Source: Romeriopsis sp046049545
Lineage (GTDB): Bacteria > Cyanobacteriota > Cyanobacteriia > Leptolyngbyales > Leptolyngbyaceae
Length of the DNA stretch: 64,000 nt
Assembly (NCBI GenBank): GCA_046049545.1
Contig: JBJORF010000003.1
Location: forward strand, 19,260 to 83,259
Direction: 5' to 3'
The position numbers were made by a program, and so were the translations under genes. Each line of letters opens with the position of its first letter. The stretch's first letter is position 1. Below are positions 55,089 through 63,914 of the stretch, one piece after another. The notes below the pieces were generated by a model. That model had not been told where the DNA came from and ran no database searches. It saw nothing but the letters and a program-made list of their open reading frames with translations.

Positions 55089-56756
55089 TCACAATTCGAG
55101 TTTTCGGATCCGAAGTTGTAGGAAGATTCCCAGACTGATCACGAGCAAGGGGGTTAGCCAATTACCATAGCGACTATAGGGCGTTTGGGTTTGGCGGCGA
55201 TAGACTCGCTGATTGTGGCTGATGAATTGGTTGGCGGGGGCCTGCCACTGGATCTGACCGTGGGGATCAATGACGCTGGAGTAGCCCGTATTGGTTGCCC
55301 GTACGGCCCAGCGATCGTGCTCGATCGCCCGCATCAGATCATGGGCCTGATGTTGCTTCATGAGTGTTTCGCTGTAGGGATCAAGATTGGACGTGGTGAT
55401 GATGAGGTTTGCGCCGGCTTTGATCTGCGTGCGAAACAAGTGAGGAAATGCCGATTCGTAACAAATCCCGATCGCCGCACGTCCAAAGTCCGTTTCAAAG
55501 GTTTGCCCTACCGCACCGGGCCAGAGATAGCGGCGCAGGGGGGAAAGGCGACCGATCACTTTTCCCAGAACGGGCTCGAAGGGCATGGATTCGCCGAGGG
55601 GCACCAGTTTGACTTTGTCATAGTGGCTAATGGTTTGGCCAGCGGCGTTGAGTGAGAATAATCGCTGGGTCGGGCGGCGGTCACCATCGGGTGCAGTGAC
55701 TTCGCCAAAGCTGCCGAGCCACAGGGGAATTTGGGCCTGGGCGATCGCTTCGGTCAGCAGTTTGGGGCGTTTGGTTTCCCAGCTAAACGGTAAAGCGCCT
55801 TCCGGTGTAAGCACCACATCCGCGCCGCTTTGGGCCATGTTGCGATAGCCGATGGTGTAGTTGCGAATCGCTTGGCGAATCCCTTCCCCGGAGAGCTTAA
55901 TCCGCGTCGGGATATTGCCTTGCACAATCCCCACATTCAGTGCTTCGGGCGGCATATCGTTCAGGGGTTGCAAAGCCAGACTTGCGCCGATGCCGTGGGT
56001 CAAAATTAACAGCCCGATCGCGGCCACCAACAGCTGCGGCGATCGCCAGACCCATCCACCGGGCGAAAGTCCTTTCGGCGGCAGTTTGCGCCAAGTCGAA
56101 CGCAGCGCTTCAGCGAGTAAGCCATTCACCGCCACGATCGCCGCGCTCACCGTTAGATTTCCCGAGAGCTGACCCAAATGCAGAATCCAAGGATTACCGG
56201 GGCTTTGGGTATAAGCCAGGGTTGTCCAATCCAGGGGCGTTAGCGATCGGCCCGCTTCGATCGCGCACCACAACGTCGTCCCCGCCAAAACCCGCCCCCA
56301 AGCACCGAGCTGCCAGCGCTGATCAATCCACCGCAGCCCCACCCCCCAAAGCACCACCGAAATCACACCCCACAGCGTAATAAACGCCCAAGCAAAGCTG
56401 ACAATTCCAATGCTTCCCAGCCAGGGAATCCCCATCCATGTCAGCGGATGCAATCCGGTAATCCACCGCAGCGAAATCCCGTGGTACAGCAAACTCCAAA
56501 TAATCAGCGGCCATTTCAGCCGTTTCCAGATTGTCCGCAGGCGATGTCCCGATCGCGCCGACGGCGATTGAACGGCTGGTAGCACCACCCACCACAACGG
56601 CACTAAGCCGATCCAAGCCAACCCCCACCAATTCAACGGTGCGGGAGCCAAACTGGTGAGAATGCCACCCAGCGCCGCCAGCAAAAGCGGATATTGCCCG
56701 AGGGAAAAACGACGGCGGTGGGTTTGAGGCAGTGGCGATGGCAGGGTCGCAGTCAT
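55089..56756 (-). CDS. lnt: Apolipoprotein N-acyltransferase
   Basis: A 555-residue inner-membrane enzyme that N-acylates the cysteine of lipoproteins. Membrane helices fill the first 260 residues. The nitrilase-type domain keeps the catalytic triad: Glu in TPEGALPF, Lys in YDKVKLVPLGE and Cys in CYESAFP. Length and order are normal. The start codon at 56756 overlaps the stop of the GNAT gene by 4 bases (ATGA), so the two are coupled. A lipoprotein gene is encoded nearby at 50938, but no direct link is implied. Confidence 0.94.
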   Translation of the reverse strand: MTATLPSPLPQTHRRRFSLGQYPLLLAALGGILTSLAPAPLNWWGLAWIGLVPLWWVVLPAVQSPSARSGHRLRTIWKRLKWPLIIWSLLYHGISLRWITGLHPLTWMGIPWLGSIGIVSFAWAFITLWGVISVVLWGVGLRWIDQRWQLGAWGRVLAGTTLWCAIEAGRSLTPLDWTTLAYTQSPGNPWILHLGQLSGNLTVSAAIVAVNGLLAEALRSTWRKLPPKGLSPGGWVWRSPQLLVAAIGLLILTHGIGASLALQPLNDMPPEALNVGIVQGNIPTRIKLSGEGIRQAIRNYTIGYRNMAQSGADVVLTPEGALPFSWETKRPKLLTEAIAQAQIPLWLGSFGEVTAPDGDRRPTQRLFSLNAAGQTISHYDKVKLVPLGESMPFEPVLGKVIGRLSPLRRYLWPGAVGQTFETDFGRAAIGICYESAFPHLFRTQIKAGANLIITTSNLDPYSETLMKQHQAHDLMRAIEHDRWAVRATNTGYSSVIDPHGQIQWQAPANQFISHNQRVYRRQTQTPYSRYGNWLTPLLVISLGIFLQLRIRKLEL

Positions 56757-57391
56757 AGCGATCGTTCCATCCGGTGCAGCCCCCCGGCATCGGTCATGTG
56801 GGTGAAGCGATCGCTGGTCTTACTACAGGTAATACCGTAACCGCGCTGCATCAACCATTTCCGACCCAACAGATTGTTATAAGTAACGTCCATGCAAACC
56901 GATCGACAATGCTGTTCCTGGGCCAGCGCTTCGGTGTCTTGGAGCAATGCTTGCCCCAGTCCACGCCGCCGCAACTCCGGTCGAATGCTCAAACTTAAGA
57001 CATAAAAGGCTTGATCCGCCACATCCTGCTTAATCCGGCTCATGTCCGCCAAATGCACCAAAATCCTTGGTACCCGCTGCAACGGCAAAATGTGCGCCAT
57101 CACCGATTGCATCCGGGCCTCAGCTTGCCGTTTGACGCTGCCGGAATACCCCAACATCAACCCTGCTGGCCGCTCATCCAGTTCGATCACCTGAGTATGT
57201 TCATAGCTCAAGGCATGGTTCGGTACGATGAAGGCTTGCTTCAGCACACCCAACGCCGCCTCGGGTCGCAACGCAAAAATATAGCCAAACAGTCCCGGCC
57301 CCGCTGCGAAAATTAATTCCGCAGCCCAATCCACATCCTGGGGTTCCGCACCCCGGACACTCAGACGCTCAACCGGAAAGGGCAAGTTCAT
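56753..57391 (-). CDS. GNAT-family N-acetyltransferase
   Basis: A protein of about 212 residues. The acetyl-CoA-binding motif A is LSLSIRPELRRRGLGQALLQ, followed by VCMDVTYNNLLGRKWLMQRGY, typical of the Gcn5 fold. The substrate is not known; coupling to lnt suggests transcription together rather than a shared pathway. ATG 57391 is used; a TTG three codons before it is the longest frame. Confidence 0.85.
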   Translation of the reverse strand: MNLPFPVERLSVRGAEPQDVDWAAELIFAAGPGLFGYIFALRPEAALGVLKQAFIVPNHALSYEHTQVIELDERPAGLMLGYSGSVKRQAEARMQSVMAHILPLQRVPRILVHLADMSRIKQDVADQAFYVLSLSIRPELRRRGLGQALLQDTEALAQEQHCRSVCMDVTYNNLLGRKWLMQRGYGITCSKTSDRFTHMTDAGGLHRMERSL

Positions 57392-57462
57392 CGCAGCCAA
57401 ATCACCAACATCCGATCAAAAACAGGGATGCCACTGGGTTTAACAGTAACATCCCCGATTCC

Positions 57463-57506
57463 TTAAAGTCCGTCTTCACGGCAGATTTTCCGCCATCTGA
57501 CGGACT
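57463..57506 (-). terminator. Hairpin after tsf
   Basis: AGTCCGTC (57467-57474) pairs with GACGGACT (57499-57506) and an inner CAGAT/ATCTG stem; a TTTAA follows on the minus strand. It lies 14 bases past the tsf stop codon. Confidence 0.5.
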
Positions 57507-57520
57507 GCCGATCGCGATAA

Positions 57521-58183
57521 TTAAGCGTTACCCGCTGCTTGAGCGGCGACTTCTGCGGCAAAGTCAGTCTCTTCAACTTCGATGCCTTCACCGAGCACAA
57601 AGCGGGAGAACCGACGCACCTGAATGTTTTCACCCAACGCGGCGACTTGCTGCTTCACCAAATCCGCGACAGTGATGTCTTGATCTTTGATGTAGGGCTG
57701 GTCGAGCAGGCACATTTCCTTCAAGCGCTTCTCGATCCGACCCGCGACGATCTTCTCTTTAATGTCTTCTTTCTTGCCGCCGAGGTCATCTTTGCCCATT
57801 TCGATCGCTTTTTCCCGCTCAACGACTTCCGCTGGGATGTCATCTTGGCGCACGTACTCGACGTTGGGGCAAGCGGCGATTTGCATTGCCACATTGTTCA
57901 CGAGTTCTTTGAACGCTTCGTTCCGGGCCACGAAGTCAGTTTGGCAGTTGACTTCGACCAGTACGCCGATCCGACCACCGGTGTGGATGTATTGACCCAC
58001 TAGACCTTCAGCGGCAACCTTACCCGCTTTCTTGTCCGCCGAGGCCATGCCCTTCTGGCGCAGCCACTCAACGGACTTTTCCATGTCGCCGCCGTTTTCG
58101 ACGAGGGCTTTTTTGCAGTCCATCATGCCTGCGCCAGTTGCCTCGCGCAGTTCCTTGACGGCCTTTGCGGAAATATCAGCCAT
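57521..58183 (-). CDS. tsf: Elongation factor Ts, short cyanobacterial form
   Basis: Nucleotide-exchange factor for EF-Tu. The 220-residue protein has the N-terminal UBA-like domain (VKELREATGAGMMDCKKAL) with TDFV in NCQTDFVARNEAF, and the C-terminal core LVKQQVAALGENIQVRRF. It lacks the second subdomain of longer bacterial EF-Ts, as usual for cyanobacteria and plastids. ATG 58183 is used because homology begins at MADISAKAVKELREAT; a frame 14 codons longer exists. It follows rpsB by 137 bases, which contain a stem-loop. Confidence 0.95.
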   Translation of the reverse strand: MADISAKAVKELREATGAGMMDCKKALVENGGDMEKSVEWLRQKGMASADKKAGKVAAEGLVGQYIHTGGRIGVLVEVNCQTDFVARNEAFKELVNNVAMQIAACPNVEYVRQDDIPAEVVEREKAIEMGKDDLGGKKEDIKEKIVAGRIEKRLKEMCLLDQPYIKDQDITVADLVKQQVAALGENIQVRRFSRFVLGEGIEVEETDFAAEVAAQAAGNA

Positions 58184-58227
58184 GATTTTTATCCTGAAAT
58201 ATTGCTCTGAAAAGATTGCTATCAAGA

Positions 58228-58261
58228 CTTTGCCTCAGCCGATCTGCGCGCCGAGGCAAAG
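58228..58261 (-). other. Stem-loop in the rpsB-tsf spacer
   Basis: CTTTGCCTC (58228-58236) pairs perfectly with GAGGCAAAG (58253-58261), 16-base loop. Lacking a U-run it is more likely a processing or translational element than a terminator. Confidence 0.5.
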
Positions 58262-58320
58262 TTAACGTTGAACATCGAGTGAAGGCATCAAACCCTAACC
58301 CGATCGCGCTAGATGCTGAT

Positions 58321-59094
58321 TTATTCTTCCTCAGCTTCTTCGGTTTCGTCGTACTCCATGTCTTCGATCGCGCCGCCCATGAAGTCAGCCGCATCTTCCG
58401 ACGGTGCCACTTCACCGTGACGACCTTCATAGATTGCATCAGCCAAACGGCCAATCAGCAATTTGATCGATCGAATCGCATCATCGTTCGCCGGAATCGG
58501 CACATCGACCGCATCCGGGTCACAGTTTGTATCCAACAGGGCGACGATCGGAATCCCGAGCTTCTGACATTCGGCCACCGCGTTGTACTCGCGCCGCTGG
58601 TCAACCATGATCACGACATCGGGAATCTTGCGCATGTTCTTGATCCCGCCGAGGTACTTCTGGAGTTTCTCCATTTCCCGACGCAGCATCGAGGCTTCTT
58701 TTTTCGGCAACAGATCCAGCGCCCCGGTTGCTTCGCGACGCTCAAGATCCTTGAGACGCTCGGCCCGAGTTTTGATCGTCGCCCAGTTGGTCAGCATCCC
58801 ACCCAACCAACGCTGGTTGATGTAGTAGCTGCCGCAACGGCTGGCTTCCTGGGCGATGATCCCAGCGGCTTGACGCTTGGTGCCCACAAACAGGAATTTC
58901 TTGCCGGATTCAGCTTGGCCCCGGACAAAGTTAAAGGCTTCATCCATCAACTGCGCGGTTTGCACCAAGTCAATGATGTGTACGCCATTGCGCGCGGTGA
59001 AGATGTACTGCGACATCTTCGGGTTCCAGCGGCGGGTCTGGTGGCCAAAATGCACCCCAGATTCCAACAATTGCGCCAAAGAAACAACTGGCAT
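58321..59094 (-). CDS. rpsB: Ribosomal protein S2
   Basis: A 257-residue 30S subunit protein; motifs LLESGVHFGHQTRRWNPKM, FVGTKRQAA, YINQRWLGGMLTN and IGIPIVALLDTNCDPD-like segments are intact. The C-terminus is acidic (DDMEYDETEEAEEE-like). AAAGGAG lies 7 bases before the ATG. The upstream 279 bases hold the operon promoter; a TACCCT-type -10 is at about 59274-59279 on the complement. It leads the rpsB-tsf operon. Confidence 0.97.
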   Translation of the reverse strand: MPVVSLAQLLESGVHFGHQTRRWNPKMSQYIFTARNGVHIIDLVQTAQLMDEAFNFVRGQAESGKKFLFVGTKRQAAGIIAQEASRCGSYYINQRWLGGMLTNWATIKTRAERLKDLERREATGALDLLPKKEASMLRREMEKLQKYLGGIKNMRKIPDVVIMVDQRREYNAVAECQKLGIPIVALLDTNCDPDAVDVPIPANDDAIRSIKLLIGRLADAIYEGRHGEVAPSEDAADFMGGAIEDMEYDETEEAEEE

Positions 59095-59373
59095 GATTAC
59101 TTTTCTCCTTTCGGGTTAATCCTCCATCCAGGTGTACCGTGGGGATGAATTGATTCGATCAGCGCGATCGCTCGGAAGACATAGAGGCGTTCATTCCCGT
59201 CCGCTTCGGCACAATTCATTGACTCCACCCCAGCACCCGAAATCCCGGATGTGTGAATTTTGACAACTCGACTAGGGTAGCACAGAAGCGGCATGGCAAG
59301 GACAGGCGGGTTTAGGGAATAAGTTGATGGCGCTTGTAGCTAGGAGGATGGAATGAATTGAGTTAGATGAACC

Positions 59374-60633
59374 ATGCCAGAAAGACGGGATCGACGACGC
59401 GGGTTCAGTGGGCGGAAATTCGGTCGCAAGCGCTATTGGCTATTGGGACTGGTGGCTTGGTTTGGGGTGATTTCGCTCTGGCAAGCGCCGACGGTGCGAT
59501 CGCGCATCCCCACAGACGAACTGCGCGGCGTTTGGATGACGCATTATGGGTTGAGCCTGAGTTATCAAACCACGCAATTAGATGAGGCCGTCGCTGATTT
59601 AGCCAAGCAAGGCGTAAATACACTCTATCCAGCGGTTTGGAATCAAGGGCATACGCTCTATCCGAGTCGGGTTTTGCAGCAGGCAGGCAATCCCCATCCG
59701 CGCAATCCTTGGCTGTATCTCCCCGGCTTACCCCAACCCGATATTCTGGCGGCTTTGATCAAACAAAGTCGGCGGCAGGGTTTGCAAGTTGTGCCATGGC
59801 TGGAGTATGGCTTGATGGTGCCGATCGATGCAGCGATCGTGAGGCAGCATCCCGATTGGTTGACCCAACGCCAAGACGGTCGCCAAACCGACGACCCCGC
59901 TCCCAGTCAGCATCCCCTCGGCCAACTCCGGCGCACCGTCATCGGCAGTCAGCAGGCATGGCTCAATCCATTGCACCCCGAAGTGCGGCGGTTTTTGATT
60001 GATCTGGCCAGTGAAGTGGTGCAGCAGTATGACGTGGATGGCATTCAGCTCGACGATCACTTTGGGTTGCCGACGAATTATGGGTATGACCCCGTAACGA
60101 TCGCCCAGTATCGCCAAAGTCACGCGGGCAAAGCCCCGCCGACCAATGAGCATGATCCCGAATGGGTCAAATGGCGGGCCGATCGGCTCACAGAACTGAT
60201 GCGCGCAATCAATCAATCCGTAAAGCAAATTAAGCCCCAGGCGATCGTCGCTTTATCCCCCAATCTGCCGGATTATTCCTATCGCAATTACCTACAAGAC
60301 TGGGCGCAGTGGGTGAAATTCGATATCGTTGACCAAATCATTTTGCAAGTGTATCGCCCCGAAATTAACGCCTTCCAAGCCGTGCTCGATCAGCCGCAAC
60401 TAAAACAACTCCGTGAGCAGGTGCCATTCAGCATTGGACTCTACACTGGCCCGATGTCGAAAACTAAACCGATCGCTCAAGTTCAGCAGGAAATTCAAGC
60501 GGTACGCGATCGGGGCTATGCCGGATTTGGGCTATTTTGCTGGGAAACGAGCTTTTGGCAGCGGGGGCGGCGCGTTGATTTACAGGCTATTCATCCAAAC
60601 GCGCAGGCGAAACAAACCATTACCAGCCAATAA
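59374..60633 (+). CDS. GH10-like glycoside hydrolase (DUF187, YngK type)
   Basis: A 419-residue protein. A basic start (PERRDRRRGFSGRKFGRKR) and one helix (YWLLGLVAWFGVISLWQA) suggest a membrane anchor facing outward. The body is the (beta/alpha)8 domain of this family: DELRGVWMTHYGLSL, LAKQGVNTLYPAVWNQG, VVPWLEYGLMVP, VDGIQLDDHFGLP and LQVYRPEINAFQ. It probably acts on cell-wall or surface glycans; the substrate is not known. Its 3' end overlaps the convergent DUF4112 gene by 14 bases. Confidence 0.85.
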   Translation: MPERRDRRRGFSGRKFGRKRYWLLGLVAWFGVISLWQAPTVRSRIPTDELRGVWMTHYGLSLSYQTTQLDEAVADLAKQGVNTLYPAVWNQGHTLYPSRVLQQAGNPHPRNPWLYLPGLPQPDILAALIKQSRRQGLQVVPWLEYGLMVPIDAAIVRQHPDWLTQRQDGRQTDDPAPSQHPLGQLRRTVIGSQQAWLNPLHPEVRRFLIDLASEVVQQYDVDGIQLDDHFGLPTNYGYDPVTIAQYRQSHAGKAPPTNEHDPEWVKWRADRLTELMRAINQSVKQIKPQAIVALSPNLPDYSYRNYLQDWAQWVKFDIVDQIILQVYRPEINAFQAVLDQPQLKQLREQVPFSIGLYTGPMSKTKPIAQVQQEIQAVRDRGYAGFGLFCWETSFWQRGRRVDLQAIHPNAQAKQTITSQ

Positions 60634-61117
60634 CTGCAAATAATTTCGCAATTAAACTCGCCACCGCAATCGTCAACCCGATCGCCATCGCAAACAGCAG
60701 CCCAAGTGCCACTAAAACCAAGGCGACGAACAGTTTATCGGCGGCTTTTTGCTCGATCGGATTGGCTAAATGGGCTTCCAGCAGCTTGATATTTTTAGTA
60801 TTCGACTTCCAGAAAAAGTCAAAGACATCGCCGAGGAATGGCACCGCCCCCACGATCGCATCGATCGCCACATTCGCCAGCATCCGCAGCAAGGTTTCCT
60901 TCGGCAGCTTAAACCGTAGGCTTTCCAGCATGATGTAGGCCGACATGATGAAACCCATTGAGTCCCCACCGCCAGTCAGCAAACCAATAATCGGGTCGAT
61001 ACCAATTTTCTTATCCGTTCCCGGAACTTTAATCAGGCCCTCAAGCAGCTTGGTCGCAATCTGAATCCGCTTCAGCGCAGCGGTATCGAGTTGGCTAGAT
61101 GAATTTTGCGTCTTCAT
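60620..61117 (-). CDS. DUF4112 membrane protein
   Basis: A protein of about 165 residues with two hydrophobic segments and the DUF4112 core GIDPIIGLLTGGGDSMGFIM, LLRMLANVAIDAIVGAVPFL and GDVFDFFWKSNTKNIKLLE. The function of this family is unknown. ATG 61117 is used; the frame also has a TTG five codons earlier. Overlap with the neighbouring hydrolase gene is tail to tail, so no coupling is implied. Confidence 0.85.
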   Translation of the reverse strand: MKTQNSSSQLDTAALKRIQIATKLLEGLIKVPGTDKKIGIDPIIGLLTGGGDSMGFIMSAYIMLESLRFKLPKETLLRMLANVAIDAIVGAVPFLGDVFDFFWKSNTKNIKLLEAHLANPIEQKAADKLFVALVLVALGLLFAMAIGLTIAVASLIAKLFAVIGW

Positions 61118-61271
61118 GGGTCGATGTTTCAACAGGTATCAGCAGCATACGCGATCGACCGCAGATTCGTCATGGTTAAGTTGAGCCAGTTGGGTTTAGG
61201 CCATTGCCAACCAAGCATTCAAACCATGGTTACCTTTGGCATAATCTTAAAATTAACTCCTCACTTGCATA

Positions 61272-61583
61272 ATGGCCTCACAATCGACCTGGTACCTCTA
61301 TCTCATTCGGTGCACTGATAATTCTTTGTATACCGGAATTACCACGGATTACGATCGACGTTTTGCCGAACATCAAGCCCAGGGAAAACGCAGTGCCAAA
61401 TATTTACGCGGACGTGGCCCATTAGAATTGGTTTTTGTCACACCAGTAGGCGACAAATCCAACGCCAGTCGCATCGAATATGCCATCAAGCAATATTCCA
61501 AAACCACTAAAGAAAAATTGATCAATGGCCAAACCAGCCTCGTTGCATTGGGATTAATTGCTGAAACCCAACAAAAAACCTGA
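61272..61583 (+). CDS. GIY-YIG nuclease-family protein
   Basis: A 103-residue single-domain protein of the UPF0213/YhbQ type. The core is WYLYLIRCTDNSLYTGITTD with RRFAEHQAQGKRSAKYLRGR and the catalytic glutamate region NASRIEYAIKQYSK. Chromosomal single-domain members act in DNA repair or remain uncharacterised. It is convergent with rpmA. The stop codon TGA lies in the stem of the terminator that serves rpmA. Confidence 0.88.
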   Translation: MASQSTWYLYLIRCTDNSLYTGITTDYDRRFAEHQAQGKRSAKYLRGRGPLELVFVTPVGDKSNASRIEYAIKQYSKTTKEKLINGQTSLVALGLIAETQQKT

Positions 61584-61605
61584 CCGCGCGAGCACGATCA
61601 GGTTT
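61573..61605 (-). terminator. Terminator of the rplU-rpmA operon
   Basis: On the minus strand AAACCTGA pairs with TCAGGTTT (61605-61598 with 61583-61576), 14-base loop, followed by TTTTTT (complement of 61573-61578). It overlaps the end of the convergent GIY-YIG gene. Confidence 0.75.
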
Positions 61606-61676
61606 GAGTCAAAGGAATATGTAAGTTGCTCATCTTGGATGAGCGCAGATTACCTAGTACCTAGGTTTTAGCGCGT

Positions 61677-61937
61677 TTAGGCTTCGGCTGGGTAAACGCT
61701 AACTTTCTTCTTGCTCTTGCCGTAACGCTCAAACGTTACAACGCCTTCTACCAAAGCAAACAGCGTGTCATCTTTACCAATGCCCACATTGTTACCGGGG
61801 TGCATTTTCGTACCGCGCTGACGCACTAAGATGTTGCCCGCCTTCACAACTTGACCGCCAAACCGCTTCACACCCAAACGTTTGGCGTTTGAGTCGCGGC
61901 CGTTCCTTGTACTACCAGTACCTTTCTTTGAAGCCAT
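61677..61937 (-). CDS. rpmA: Ribosomal protein L27
   Basis: An 86-residue 50S protein near the peptidyl-transferase centre. The N-terminus KKGTGSTRNGRDSNAKRLG and VKAGNILVRQRGTKMHPGNN are diagnostic. It begins with the uncleaved short N-terminus, not the extended form that Firmicutes process. Second gene of the rplU-rpmA operon, 73 bases after rplU. Confidence 0.97.
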   Translation of the reverse strand: MASKKGTGSTRNGRDSNAKRLGVKRFGGQVVKAGNILVRQRGTKMHPGNNVGIGKDDTLFALVEGVVTFERYGKSKKKVSVYPAEA

Positions 61938-62010
61938 GCTTCGGTCTCCTTGCTACAAAATGATTGGACAATTACTACTCTTCAGCCGAAAGGCCAAAAA
62001 CTAGAAACTA

Positions 62011-62346
62011 CTAAGCCTTGATTTCCTTACCGCCAACCTTAATCGACTCCACGAGGAATCGGGTCTGCTCTTGGCGGTGACCCCGCTTTTTGCGCGTCTT
62101 CTTCTTCGGCTTCATCTTGTAGACGAGCACTTTCTTGCCGCGAAACTGCTTCAAGATCTTGCCGCTCACGGTCGCACCCGCGATCGTCGGCTGACCCACA
62201 GTAATGCTGCTGTCATCATTGACAAACAACACCTTGTCGATCGAAATAGCGGTATCGGCATCACCTGCGATGCGCTCTACGTCGTAGAAGCGACCGGGCT
62301 CAACCCGAATTTGCTTACCGCCGGTCTCAATAATTGCGTATGCCAT
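62011..62346 (-). CDS. rplU: Ribosomal protein L21
   Basis: A 111-residue protein starting MAYAIIETGGKQIRVEPGRF with KMKPKKKTRKKRGHRQEQT near its end. ATG 62346 is chosen: GAGGAAC precedes it and homology starts there; the frame continues 16 codons further upstream without meaning. First gene of the rplU-rpmA operon. Confidence 0.97.
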   Translation of the reverse strand: MAYAIIETGGKQIRVEPGRFYDVERIAGDADTAISIDKVLFVNDDSSITVGQPTIAGATVSGKILKQFRGKKVLVYKMKPKKKTRKKRGHRQEQTRFLVESIKVGGKEIKA

Positions 62347-62475
62347 AGGTTCCTCAATAGGTCGCCGTACAGGTGGCTCTGAACCGAAGTCCATGGCACT
62401 TAGGAAGAACCTGATCCGAGCAGAAAAGTCACAGTCTACAAGTATGCCAAGTACTTAGCAATTCTGTCAAGCAGC

Positions 62476-62853
62476 TTACACATCAAAGCACCATTCAATC
62501 AGTTCCCGGACGATCGCGGGGGTGATGCTACCGCCTTGGCCCCAGAGTGGACAGGGAACTCGCCGATAGTGATTGATATTCTTCCCAGCCTTCTTACCGG
62601 ATTGACCGTGGGGGAACATGGGGAAATCATTCCCAAGGTTGACGAGATGACAGTCTGCCTCGGTTTGATTGATGCCGTAGATGATATTGAACTGCTTATC
62701 CTCAGACGTAACGGAGAGTAATGTGGGCCAGCCTTCTTCTAGCCCAGTGTCGTCCGATCGCACCTGCCAGTAAAAGGTGCGATCGTTGACAATGATTTTT
62801 CGGCGTTTCTTGGGACTAGTACCCATAGGAAATGACTCTGGCTTGCGACTCAT
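62476..62853 (-). CDS. Hypothetical protein beside the restriction gene
   Basis: A 125-residue protein of unknown function. It starts MSRKPESFPMGTSPKKRRKI and continues FYWQVRSDDTGLEEGWPTLL and CHLVNLGNDFPMFPHGQSGK; the end GGSITPAIVRELIEWCFDV is a plausible amphipathic helix. No helix-turn-helix, nuclease or methylase motif is visible. It lies 19 bases after a 60-codon frame on the same strand, possibly one unit, and 200 bases from the divergent restriction endonuclease. Confidence 0.6.
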   Translation of the reverse strand: MSRKPESFPMGTSPKKRRKIIVNDRTFYWQVRSDDTGLEEGWPTLLSVTSEDKQFNIIYGINQTEADCHLVNLGNDFPMFPHGQSGKKAGKNINHYRRVPCPLWGQGGSITPAIVRELIEWCFDV

Positions 62854-62872
62854 TTATCATAAGCCTTCAGCA

Positions 62873-63055
62873 TCATTTTGCTTTGATATTGGCAAGCTGT
62901 GAAAGATCAAGCTGAAAACGACGAGGTACACCCATATCATCTACCTGCGAACTGCACCAACAATCTCCTAAGGAAAAGCGATCAGCAACCAAAATCAACT
63001 GCAAAAAATTTAGGCGGTTTTGCCAAGGGCGAGTATCTTGATAAAGTTCTGACAT
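62873..63055 (-). CDS. Small hypothetical ORF, divergent from the restriction gene
   Basis: A 60-codon frame, MSELYQDTRPWQNRLNFLQL onward, ending LDLSQLANIKAK. Its ATG (63055-63053) overlaps the ATG of the endonuclease (63054) on the opposite strand, so if both are real the two start codons share two bases. No family is recognised. The tryptophan/cysteine-rich middle (GDCWCSSQVDDMG) hints at a real protein, but the evidence is weak. Confidence 0.4.
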   Translation of the reverse strand: MSELYQDTRPWQNRLNFLQLILVADRFSLGDCWCSSQVDDMGVPRRFQLDLSQLANIKAK

Positions 63056-63914
63056 GATTGAGACCGAGCAGAATTTCATGGGACTTCCTCCAATCATCGA
63101 TGCTAAGAACCAGATCAACAAAGTATCAGCTTTTTGTACGATTCAAACTCAGTTTCCGACCCCGCAACGTTGCTTCACTGATGTTTTAGATGAATTAGAT
63201 AAGGCGGTTAGGCAAGTCTTACCATCAGTAACTGGTGGTGCGCTCAACAACTGCCACGGAGATTGGTATGAGTGGTTAATCGCCCTCTCAGCATGGAATT
63301 ATCACGTAGACCATCCCGATTCATATCTACTCTTGCCGTTGCCAAACGTGGCTCGATTTGATGTAATGCGGCTGTACCAAGATGAGTTCTATGACTTAAT
63401 CGAGGACTTACGTGCCAAAGTGCTTGAATTCACTGAAGTAGAGCTGATCACCTCAAACCCGGACTTTGTGCTGCTTGATCCGAAAGCAATTGAAAAATTT
63501 GATCTGTTTTCCCACAAGATTGACGTGATTACCCCGGAGATTATTCAGCAGATATCAGAGGCTTATCGCTTGTTTCAGGCCCAGTGCCGCTTTGAGGAAA
63601 TCATTGGGTATGTCTCGGTTAAAACCTCGCTTCGACCCGATCGACGACTTCAGATCGCCCATGAAGGCAGTCTTATGAAAGCCTTATACATTCACTTACA
63701 AACGCGCCAGTGGATTGTCAAGCCAGGTGGAATCAGCTACTACGCGGCCTCAACCAGCATGAATGATCCCGATCGCAAAGCACTGAAAACTGTTGCGACT
63801 CATTCAATCACCACAGTCCACAGTCTCCCCCAAGCAGCCGTGGATGAAGTTTTCACCGTCAACTCAATGTTGGATGCGGAGAAGATGTTTCAGCAAATCC
63901 TGGTAGTGTGCTAG
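63054..63914 (+). CDS. Cfr10I/Bse634I-type restriction endonuclease
   Basis: A 286-residue protein, the same size as Cfr10I. Conserved blocks include GDWYEWLI (69-76), LITSNPDF (D137), GYVSVKTSLRPDRRLQ (S188, K190 and the RPDR recognition segment at 194-197), AHEGSLMKALY (E204) and KTVATHSITTVHSLPQAAVDE. D137, K190 and E204 match the catalytic residues of the family and every motif is intact. Family members are tetrameric type IIF enzymes that cut R^CCGGY. No cognate methyltransferase is in the window. The full-length start at 63054 fits family length; ATG 63078 is an alternative. Confidence 0.9.
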   Translation: MIETEQNFMGLPPIIDAKNQINKVSAFCTIQTQFPTPQRCFTDVLDELDKAVRQVLPSVTGGALNNCHGDWYEWLIALSAWNYHVDHPDSYLLLPLPNVARFDVMRLYQDEFYDLIEDLRAKVLEFTEVELITSNPDFVLLDPKAIEKFDLFSHKIDVITPEIIQQISEAYRLFQAQCRFEEIIGYVSVKTSLRPDRRLQIAHEGSLMKALYIHLQTRQWIVKPGGISYYAASTSMNDPDRKALKTVATHSITTVHSLPQAAVDEVFTVNSMLDAEKMFQQILVVC

